This document shows, piece by piece, positions 45,416-52,338 of a stretch of DNA of 64,000 bases. Each line of letters opens with the position of its first letter. Positions within the stretch are counted from its first letter, which is position 1. Source of the DNA: Donghicola tyrosinivorans (GTDB lineage: Bacteria > Pseudomonadota > Alphaproteobacteria > Rhodobacterales > Rhodobacteraceae). The stretch covers positions 159,587 to 223,586 of the forward strand of contig NZ_PVTQ01000007.1 in assembly GCF_003003355.1 (NCBI RefSeq). The letters run 5' to 3'. Position numbers and translations under genes: made by a program. The notes below the pieces were generated by a model. The model was given only the letters and a program-made list of their open reading frames with translations. It had not been told where the DNA came from and searched no databases.

Positions 45416-45427
45416 CTGATCATACCA
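45416..45427. promoter_or_regulatory. TGGTATGATCAG site (minus orientation) between kinase and dehydrogenase
   Basis: Lies between the divergent DUF1537 kinase and the ApnO-like gene (start 45475). See the matching site at 43943-43954 upstream of gap. Confidence 0.4.
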
Positions 45428-45474
45428 GTTATGCAAGACGCCCCATCTCAGGGGTTCTGGAGGAGAGATCAGCA

Positions 45475-46302
45475 ATGACAAACGTGGCAGTTTTTGGCGC
45501 GGGTGGCAAAATGGGTGTGCGGTGTTCGCTGAACCTGGCCAAAACAGATTTCAATGTCGCGCACGTTGAGGTCAGCGACGTGGGCCGCGCCCGCCTGAAA
45601 GAGGCAGTAGGCGTTGACTGCGTGGATGCCGATACCGCCATCGCGAACGCCGATGTGGTGCTGCTGGCAGTTCCTGACACGGCAATCGGCGTTGTTGCCA
45701 AGGGCATCGTCAACAAACTGAACCCAGGCACTATGGTTGTCATTCTGGATGCAGCCGCCCCCTTTGCGGGCCACCTGCCCGAGCGTGCGGACATCACCTA
45801 TTTCGTGACGCACCCCTGCCACCCGATGATCTACCACAACGAGGAAACCGAGGCCGCTCGTCTGGACCGTTTCGGCGGCGTTGCCCATCCGCAGGGCGTA
45901 GTAAATGCGCTGATGCAAGGCCCCGAAGAGCATTATGATCTGGGCGACCAGATCGCAAAAGCCATCTACGCACCTGTCCGCAAAACCTACCGCGTGACCG
46001 TCGAGCAGATGGCCTATCTTGAGCCGGGCCTGTCGGAGACTGTCTGCGCCTCTTTGCTGGTGGTGATGAAACAGGCGATGGACGAAGTCGTCAAAACCGG
46101 GGTTTCCGAAGAATGCGCGCGTGACTTCCTGCTGGGTCACATGAACATCCTTGGCGCGGTGATCTTCAATGTGCAGGAAGGTGTCTTCTCGGACGCATGC
46201 AACAAGGCGATCGAGTTCGGCATCCCCGCCCTGATGCGCGACGACTGGAAAAGCGTGTTTGAACGGGACGAGATCATGGCTTCGATCCGTCGGATCACCT
46301 GA
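45475..46302 (+). CDS. Phosphogluconate-dehydrogenase-C-domain protein, apionate oxidoisomerase-like
   Basis: 275 residues. N-terminal Rossmann fold VAVFGAGGKMGVRCSLNLA, acidic VEVSD for NAD(H), then ITYFVTHPCHPMIYHNEET and a long helical C-terminal domain (EQMAYLEPGLSETVCASLL). The GAGGKMG start and HPCHP block match my recollection of D-apionate oxidoisomerase (ApnO), which yields 3-oxo-isoapionate, the substrate of DUF1537 kinases. The pairing with a DUF1537 gene supports this, but a related acid-sugar dehydrogenase is possible. Confidence 0.75.
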   Translation: MTNVAVFGAGGKMGVRCSLNLAKTDFNVAHVEVSDVGRARLKEAVGVDCVDADTAIANADVVLLAVPDTAIGVVAKGIVNKLNPGTMVVILDAAAPFAGHLPERADITYFVTHPCHPMIYHNEETEAARLDRFGGVAHPQGVVNALMQGPEEHYDLGDQIAKAIYAPVRKTYRVTVEQMAYLEPGLSETVCASLLVVMKQAMDEVVKTGVSEECARDFLLGHMNILGAVIFNVQEGVFSDACNKAIEFGIPALMRDDWKSVFERDEIMASIRRIT

Positions 46303-46309
46303 TTTCTGC

Positions 46310-46335
46310 GCGGGGCGATTTCACCATCGCCCCGC
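46310..46335 (+). terminator. Hairpin after the ApnO-like gene
   Basis: Perfect 10-bp stem GCGGGGCGAT / ATCGCCCCGC with a 6-base loop, 7 bases after the stop codon. No U-run, so it may be an attenuator or 3' stabiliser more than a true terminator. Confidence 0.55.
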
Positions 46336-46381
46336 CGCACAGGCTGTTCTAGGGTCCGTCTGACATGACAGGAGACAGCCT

Positions 46382-47104
46382 ATGAAAATCGGCGTTATCG
46401 GCCTTGGCACCATCGCAACAGCTGTGGTCCGCGGGATTGCTCAGGACGGGCACCAGATCACCGTGTCCAAGCGCAGCGCACAGCATGCAACAGCTCTAAC
46501 AGCGGCCTACGACTGCGTAACAGTCGCGGAGAACCAGCAGGTGCTGGACCAGAGCGATGTGATCTTTCTAGGCCTCATGGCAGGTGCCGCGCCAGATATC
46601 CTGAATAGCCTGAAATTTCGAAGCGGCCAGCGCGTGATCTCATTCATGGCTGATGTCAGCTTGGCCGAGGTCGCAGTCATGGTCGCCCCTGCAACCGCCA
46701 GTGCGATCATGATGCCCTTCCCCGGAATTGCGACCGGCGGCACGCCGATCATGATGCTGGGGGATGCGGCGCTGGTGGGCAGCATTTTCGGAGCCCGCAA
46801 TACTCTGTACCCGCTGCGCGATGATGCTGAATTGCAGGCCTATATCTGCGCCCAAGCGGTCCTGTCCCCCGTCGCCCAAATGGTCAGTGGTGTGGCAAAC
46901 TGGGCAGCAGAAAAAGGGGCAGATCGTGCGCAATCCGAGGCGTTCTTGCGCCAATTGATTGCCTCAAGCCTTGCAGCCTCCGACAGCGACAGCTTGGTCC
47001 AGGCCCTCAGCACACCGGGCGGCTATAACCTGCGCCTACGCGAACACATGCAGGTGTCAGGCCTAGAAGAGGCCCTGAAGCGCGGGCTGGATGATCTGGC
47101 CTGA
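46382..47104 (+). CDS. ProC-like NAD(P)-binding protein
   Basis: 240 residues. Rossmann start MKIGVIGLGTIATAVVRGI and a pyrroline-5-carboxylate-reductase-like layout (SDVIFLGLMAGAAPDIL, MMPFPGIATGGTPIMML), then a helical dimerisation domain. It is shorter and more divergent than true ProC, so substrate is unknown. CAGGAG precedes the ATG. It follows the ApnO-like gene and may share its transcript past the hairpin. Confidence 0.78.
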   Translation: MKIGVIGLGTIATAVVRGIAQDGHQITVSKRSAQHATALTAAYDCVTVAENQQVLDQSDVIFLGLMAGAAPDILNSLKFRSGQRVISFMADVSLAEVAVMVAPATASAIMMPFPGIATGGTPIMMLGDAALVGSIFGARNTLYPLRDDAELQAYICAQAVLSPVAQMVSGVANWAAEKGADRAQSEAFLRQLIASSLAASDSDSLVQALSTPGGYNLRLREHMQVSGLEEALKRGLDDLA

Positions 47105-47108
47105 AGGC

Positions 47109-47801
47109 TTATTCGCTTATGTCGGTTTTGGCCGCGTAACGGCAGGCCACGTCGCCCACTAGGCGCTGGCGAAAGGCGATCTCATCGGGTGCGCCAAGGT
47201 CCATATCCAGCGAAATTCCCGTCGAGATCCGGTTTGAAACCGCGTGAAAGGCAACCCCGATCACGGCGAAATACAGATCCAATATGCGGAAATCGTCGCG
47301 CATTGATCCTTCGGCTATGCCCGCCTTGCAGATCTCTTCCAGCCGCGACAGGTTCCCCGCCGAGCGCTGCCGCACCCCTTCGGAATTACGCATGGTCGCG
47401 CCCTTGTTCAGATTCTCGGCCATGATCAACCGGACGAAATCCTCATTCGCGTGGAACTTCTGAAAGGCGTCCTCCGCATAGGCCCGCAGCGCCCCCATCG
47501 CCGTGGGCGAGGTCTGCTTGGTCCCGATTTTCTGCGCCCCGACCCGTTCATAGGCAGCCTCAAGCACGGCGGTGTATAGCCCCTGCTTTGAGCCGAAATG
47601 ATAGTAGATCATCCGCTTTGACGTGGCAGTCGCGGCGGCGATCTCGTTGATGCTGGAGCCTTCAAAGCCATGGGCAACAAAGGCTTTTGTCGCCTCTTCA
47701 AGAATATTGCCGCGCGTTTCTTCGGCCAATGCCGCGCCGTCCTGATCAGCAGCCCGCCGCCGGCGGCCCGAACGGGGTCGGGTTTTATCCTGTGTCGTCA
47801 A
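47109..47801 (-). CDS. TetR family transcriptional regulator
   Basis: 230 residues from a TTG at 47801-47799 with GGCAGGAGG nine bases upstream; a further TTG at 47846 has no SD. After a basic N-terminus (RPRSGRRRRAADQDG) comes the TetR HTH: ILEEATKAFVAHGFEGSSIN, then EIAAATATSKRMIYYHFGSK. The C-terminal ligand domain resembles TetR_C_33-type regulators. Divergent from the TRAP operon, its likely target. Confidence 0.88.
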   Translation of the reverse strand: MTTQDKTRPRSGRRRRAADQDGAALAEETRGNILEEATKAFVAHGFEGSSINEIAAATATSKRMIYYHFGSKQGLYTAVLEAAYERVGAQKIGTKQTSPTAMGALRAYAEDAFQKFHANEDFVRLIMAENLNKGATMRNSEGVRQRSAGNLSRLEEICKAGIAEGSMRDDFRILDLYFAVIGVAFHAVSNRISTGISLDMDLGAPDEIAFRQRLVGDVACRYAAKTDISE

Positions 47802-47873
47802 GCTACTGGTCCTCCTGCCCCTCTTTTCGCCCGCCCCTTTGCGCAAAGCAACGAGAAACCATCTTTACAGAAA

Positions 47874-47889
47874 TGAACCACATGGTACA
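47874..47889. promoter_or_regulatory. Imperfect palindrome TGAACCA-CA-TGGTACA, candidate TetR operator
   Basis: Seven-base arms with one mismatch, in the 177-base space between the TetR gene and dctP. Typical size for a TetR operator; assignment by position only. Confidence 0.5.
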
Positions 47890-47978
47890 TAAAAACCAGC
47901 GCGCTGGAATCTGTGCCCGACGTTGAGGAGCGTCACAGCATAAAGCGCATCGCTCAGATAAATTCTTGGGAGGAATTC

Positions 47979-48959
47979 ATGACGATTAAGACCACTTTAC
48001 TGGCGTGCGTTGCCGCCTGCGCCGTAGCCCTGCCCGCACTGGCCGCCGACAAGGTCGAACTGATCTATTCGGACACCGTTTCGGAAAACGACATCCGCAC
48101 CACGACCCTGCGTGAGGCTTTTGGCGCCTGCCTCGGGGATGAGTTCGAATTCAAGTCCTACCACGGCGCGACCCTGTTCAAGCAGGGCACCGAGATGACC
48201 GCCATGCAGCGCGGCAACTTGGACATGGCGAACCTGGCGATCTTTGATTTTTACAACCAGATCCCCTCGACCGCGATCTTGGGCACGCCCTTCCTGTTCC
48301 GCGACTATGACCACATGCGTGCGGTCTATAACTCGGACGTGCTGGACGGCATGCTGGCCGAGATCGAAGAGAAGGCAAAGGTCAAGATCCTGTCCTTCCC
48401 CTACATCGGCGCCCGCCATCTGGGCTATGTGGGCGACAATCGCATCATGACCCCCGCCGATCTGGAAGGTGTCAAACTGCGCATGCCCCCCGGTGAAGGC
48501 TGGCAGTTCGTCGGCACCGCCATGGGCGCATCGCCAGTGCCCGTCCCCTTCACCGAGGTCTACACCGCCCTGCAAACCGGCGCGATTGACGGTCAGGACA
48601 ACGGCTTTCCCGCAGTGCGCAGCATGAAGTTCGACGAGGTGATCAATCACATCGGCAAAACCGCCCACCTGATCGCCGCGAACGAATTCACCATCTCCAT
48701 GTCCAAGTGGAATTCGATGACCGAGGCACAGCAGGCCAAGGTTCAGGAGTGCGCCGACAATTTTGAGGCCGCGCTGGACAAGGTAACGCTGGATCAGGAA
48801 GCCACGCTTGAGGCGGACATGGTTGCCAACGGTCTGGACGTCTATACCCCCGACAACGCCGCTTTCCAAAGCCACGTGATCGAGGTTTACCAGAACTCGG
48901 ATTACTCGAAAGACTGGCCCGCAGGCATGATCGACGCGATCATCGCCATCGGCCAATAA
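47979..48959 (+). CDS. TRAP transporter substrate-binding protein DctP
   Basis: 326 residues from MTIKTTLLACVAACAVALPA, a Sec signal, with TTGGGAGGA upstream. DctP fold: LREAFGACLGDEFEFKSYHG, GVKLRMPPGEGWQFVGTAMG (the Arg that salt-bridges the substrate carboxylate), FTEVYTALQTGAIDGQDNGF. It binds an organic acid in the periplasm for the DctQM permease encoded next. Confidence 0.93.
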   Translation: MTIKTTLLACVAACAVALPALAADKVELIYSDTVSENDIRTTTLREAFGACLGDEFEFKSYHGATLFKQGTEMTAMQRGNLDMANLAIFDFYNQIPSTAILGTPFLFRDYDHMRAVYNSDVLDGMLAEIEEKAKVKILSFPYIGARHLGYVGDNRIMTPADLEGVKLRMPPGEGWQFVGTAMGASPVPVPFTEVYTALQTGAIDGQDNGFPAVRSMKFDEVINHIGKTAHLIAANEFTISMSKWNSMTEAQQAKVQECADNFEAALDKVTLDQEATLEADMVANGLDVYTPDNAAFQSHVIEVYQNSDYSKDWPAGMIDAIIAIGQ

Positions 48960-49038
48960 GGCCCGCACACGCTGCAAACCGGCAGGGATAGTTTGCTATC
49001 CCTGCCGATCCTTCGCGCCTTTCAGGACCGGATAAGCT

Positions 49039-49560
49039 ATGGAACCTGTCACTACGCTCTGGCAGCGGCTTGCCGCGTTGCCTCGTCACATCAGCGCGCT
49101 GCTTCTGGGCAGCATGTTCGCTGTTTTCATCCTGCAAATTGTCTTCCGCTATTTCCTGAACCTGCCCGTCGGCTGGACTGTGGAATGGGTGACCATCGCG
49201 TGGGTCTGGGGCATCCTGTTCAGTTTTGCCTTCGTGGTCCGCCAAGGGGACATGATCCGTCTGGACATCGTCTACAGCGCCGTGCCGCGCGCCGTGCGCC
49301 GCGCCTTTGACATATTCACCGGCCTGACCTGCGCCACGATCTTCATCTACACACTGCCCGCCGCATGGGGCTATGTGACCTTCATGGAGATCGAGCGCAC
49401 CGCCTACCTGCGCTGGCCCTTCGATCTGGTGTTCGGCATCTACATCCCTTTCCACATCTCGGTCATCATCCGGATGCTGCTGACCGCATGGGGCGGCATC
49501 ATGGGATCGCGCACCCGCGATGAGGTAGACCTGCATCCGGAGACCCATGATTATGACTGA
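49039..49560 (+). CDS. TRAP transporter small permease DctQ
   Basis: 173 residues, four membrane segments (ISALLLGSMFAVFILQIVFRY, VTIAWVWGILFSFAFVV, FTGLTCATIFIYTLPAAWGY, VFGIYIPFHISVIIRMLL) with the family NLPVGWTVEWV and RQGDMIRLDI blocks. Overlaps the start of dctM. Confidence 0.92.
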   Translation: MEPVTTLWQRLAALPRHISALLLGSMFAVFILQIVFRYFLNLPVGWTVEWVTIAWVWGILFSFAFVVRQGDMIRLDIVYSAVPRAVRRAFDIFTGLTCATIFIYTLPAAWGYVTFMEIERTAYLRWPFDLVFGIYIPFHISVIIRMLLTAWGGIMGSRTRDEVDLHPETHDYD

Positions 49561-50848
49561 TCCGTTTCTGCTTTCCATGGCGCTGATCGTCTTTCTGTCG
49601 ATCGCCGGTCTCTCGGTAGGCCTTGCCATGATGTGCGGCTCTTTCCTGTATCTGATCATGAAAGGCTATGACCCCTCCATTGCGTCCGAGCAGCTGCTGC
49701 AGGGCCTTTACAACGGCTATACCCTGCTTGCGATCCCGCTATTTATTCTGGCCGCCGACATCATGAACATCGGCAGTCTTGCGGATCGTCTGCTGCGGTT
49801 CTGCCAAGCGCTGGTGGGACGCTTTCGCGGCGGGCTTGGCCATGTAAACGTGGTCTCTTCGGTGATCTTTTCCGGCATGTCAGGCTCGGCTGTGGCCGAC
49901 GCAGTGGGCATGGGCAAAATCATCATCGGCCTGATGACCCGTGACGGGAAATACACCGCCAGCTATGCCGCCGCGATCACCGCAGCCACGGCCACCATCG
50001 GCCCGATCATCCCGCCGTCTATTCCTATGGTGCTGTATGCGCTGGTATCTGACCAGTCAGTGGGCTTCCTCTTTGCGGCGGGCCTTGCCCCCGGCCTTTT
50101 GATGGCACTGGTGATGGCCGTGATGAACTACATCATCGCACGCAAACGCGGCTTTCCCACGGACGAGGCCGTCCCCATGTCCGAATTGCCGCGTATCACC
50201 ATGCAGGCTTTTCCGGCACTGATGCTGCCGGTGATCCTTCTGGGCGGCATCTACAGCGGCATCGTCACCCCGACCGAGGCCGCAGCCGTCGCTGCCGCCT
50301 ATGCGCTGACGATCTCGGTGATCCTCTACCGCTCGGTCAGCTTCCGCGCGTTCTGGGAGACACTGTCGTCCGGCGCCCGATCTGCTGGTTCCATCGGTGT
50401 GCTAATCGCAGGCTCGATCACCTTCAACTATGTGATCACCCGCGAGGATGTGCCGAACGCACTGGCCACATGGCTTGGCAGCATGGACCTTGGCCCGACC
50501 GGCTTTCTGGTCATGGTCAACATCCTGATCCTGTTGTTGGGCTGTGTGCTGGAAGGGGGCGCGATCCTGCTGATCGTGGTCCCGATCCTGATCCCCGCCG
50601 TGCAAGCGATGGGCATCGATCTAATCCATTTCGGCGTCATCGCCGTGGTGAACTCGATGCTGGGACTGATCACGCCGCCCTATGGCCTGCTGCTGTTCAT
50701 CACCGCGAACATCACCAAACAGCCCCTTGGCGCCATTGTCCGTGACATCTGGCCCTTCATTCTGGCGCTGCTGTTTGCTCTGGGGATCATCACCTTTATC
50801 CCCGATTTCGTCCTCTTTCTACCGCGCCTGCTTGGCTACCAAGGCTGA
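49547..50848 (+). CDS. TRAP transporter large permease DctM
   Basis: 433 residues, about eleven to twelve membrane segments. Family blocks: VVSSVIFSGMSGSAVADAVG, TATIGPIIPPSIPMVLYALV, GIVTPTEAAAVAAAYAL. The sodium-coupled carrier subunit. Overlaps dctQ by 14 bases; an ATG at 49553 is an equally good start relative to the GGAG at 49539. Confidence 0.94.
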   Translation: MIMTDPFLLSMALIVFLSIAGLSVGLAMMCGSFLYLIMKGYDPSIASEQLLQGLYNGYTLLAIPLFILAADIMNIGSLADRLLRFCQALVGRFRGGLGHVNVVSSVIFSGMSGSAVADAVGMGKIIIGLMTRDGKYTASYAAAITAATATIGPIIPPSIPMVLYALVSDQSVGFLFAAGLAPGLLMALVMAVMNYIIARKRGFPTDEAVPMSELPRITMQAFPALMLPVILLGGIYSGIVTPTEAAAVAAAYALTISVILYRSVSFRAFWETLSSGARSAGSIGVLIAGSITFNYVITREDVPNALATWLGSMDLGPTGFLVMVNILILLLGCVLEGGAILLIVVPILIPAVQAMGIDLIHFGVIAVVNSMLGLITPPYGLLLFITANITKQPLGAIVRDIWPFILALLFALGIITFIPDFVLFLPRLLGYQG

Positions 50849-50866
50849 TCGCCAAGGAGACCCCAA

Positions 50867-51802
50867 ATGATCAATCCCGAAATTAACACCTTCCTTGAGG
50901 TCTGGAACAGCGCGTGGAGCGCTCTGCCGAAAGGTGCGCCGATCACCGACCGCCGTTTGCTGTTCGAATACATCGCAGACCGGATGCGCCTGCCGCACCC
51001 CGACAGCGTTCAGGTCGCCACCCGCTTTGTCCACTCTGAAGGGCGCAACGTTCTGTGCCGGATCGACCGCCACAACAGCGGCGGTGTGCAGCCGTGCCTG
51101 ATCTACATGCATGGCGGCGCGTGGATGCAGGGCAGCCCGATGACCCACGCGGACATCACCAGCCGCATCGCCGAGGCCAATGGCCAGACCGTGATCAGCG
51201 TGGACTATGCCCTAGCGCCCGAACATCCCTTTCCCAAGGCCGTGCATGAGGTGATCGACGTCGCCCGCTGGGTGCGCGAAAACGCGGCCGATCTTGGCAT
51301 CGATCCGGCCCGCATCGCCATCGGCGGTGACAGCGCAGGGGCCAACCTTGCCGCCGCCGCCTGCCTTGAGTTGCGCGGCACTGATGCTGCCCCGATGGCG
51401 CAGTTGCTAGTCTATCCGTGCGTTCACTTCGAAATGTCCCTGCCCTCTTACCAAGAGAACGCAGACGGCCCGCTGATCCGCACCAAGGACATGCACGGCA
51501 CCAACCTTATGTACTGCGGCAGCGAACAGAACCTGACCCATCCGCTGGCCGCGCCTTTGCACGCGGACAATCACGCGGACCTGCCCCAAGCCTTCATCGC
51601 CGCGGCGCAATATGACCCCCTGCGGGACGACAGTTACGCCTATGCGGACAAACTGCGGGCGGCGGGCGTTCCGGTGGAGCTGGACGCCGGCGAAGGCCTG
51701 ATCCACGGCTACCTGCGCGCAATGGAATACTGCAGCGACTCCCGCGCCAAACTGGATGCCATGAGCGCTTGGCTGAAATCCTGCTACGCGGCCGTCGCAT
51801 GA
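50867..51802 (+). CDS. Alpha/beta hydrolase (HSL family esterase)
   Basis: 311 residues. Hormone-sensitive-lipase type: oxyanion motif YMHGGAWMQGS, nucleophile Ser in GGDSAGANLAAA, late Asp in QYDPLRDDSYAYAD and His in GEGLIHGYLR. It hydrolyses a carboxylic ester. Its place behind a complete TRAP transporter suggests it acts on the imported compound in the cytoplasm; there is no signal peptide. Confidence 0.9.
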   Translation: MINPEINTFLEVWNSAWSALPKGAPITDRRLLFEYIADRMRLPHPDSVQVATRFVHSEGRNVLCRIDRHNSGGVQPCLIYMHGGAWMQGSPMTHADITSRIAEANGQTVISVDYALAPEHPFPKAVHEVIDVARWVRENAADLGIDPARIAIGGDSAGANLAAAACLELRGTDAAPMAQLLVYPCVHFEMSLPSYQENADGPLIRTKDMHGTNLMYCGSEQNLTHPLAAPLHADNHADLPQAFIAAAQYDPLRDDSYAYADKLRAAGVPVELDAGEGLIHGYLRAMEYCSDSRAKLDAMSAWLKSCYAAVA

Positions 51803-52266
51803 GCCTGCCAACCCTGCCCGCGCCGGAATATGTCTTTTCGATCGACGTGGATATCACCCCGCCTCTGACCAACGGCGCAGGCATCAACGGAGAGCGAAAG
51901 CATATCCCGATCACCGGCGGTACGGTCGCGGGTCCGCGCCTGAACGGAGTGGTTCTGGCGGGTGGTTACGACTGGCTTTGGCAGCGCCCCGACGGTGTGG
52001 CCGAGATCAACGCCCATTATTCGCTGAAAGCCGAAGATGGGGCGCTGATCTACATCCGCAATCTGGGCCTGAGGGTGGCCTCGGACACGGCGCGGGCGGC
52101 GTTGCAGGCTAGTCAGCCGGTGGATCCGGCGGACTATTATTTCCGCGCGGCACCGGTCTTTGATGCCCCCGATGGGGCCCATCAATGGCTGCGCGAAAGC
52201 CTGTTCGTCTCACGCGTGACGCCCAAGACCTTGGGCGTTGTGGTGGATGTCTTCCGCGTTCAGTAA
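51799..52266 (+). CDS. DUF3237 domain-containing protein
   Basis: 155 residues, DUF3237/UPF0311 beta-barrel pattern: VFSIDVDITPPLTNGAGING, HIPITGGTVAGPRLNGVVL, GGYDWLWQRPDGVAEINAHY. Function unproven in the family; members cluster with hydrolases and transporters of aromatic or ester compounds. ATG overlaps the hydrolase stop as ATGA, so it is coupled to the hydrolase. Confidence 0.87.
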   Translation: MSLPTLPAPEYVFSIDVDITPPLTNGAGINGERKHIPITGGTVAGPRLNGVVLAGGYDWLWQRPDGVAEINAHYSLKAEDGALIYIRNLGLRVASDTARAALQASQPVDPADYYFRAAPVFDAPDGAHQWLRESLFVSRVTPKTLGVVVDVFRVQ

Positions 52267-52292
52267 CGGGCAGCCATTTCCACCAAAACAAC

Positions 52293-52316
52293 AACAGGGC
52301 AGAGAGGCCCTGTTTT
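52293..52316 (+). terminator. Terminator of the TRAP operon
   Basis: Perfect 8-bp stem AACAGGGC / GCCCTGTT with a 6-base loop and a TTTT tail, between the convergent DUF3237 and A-T-acyltransferase genes. Confidence 0.85.
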
Positions 52317-52338
52317 GCGTTTCCCAGATATTAGTACC

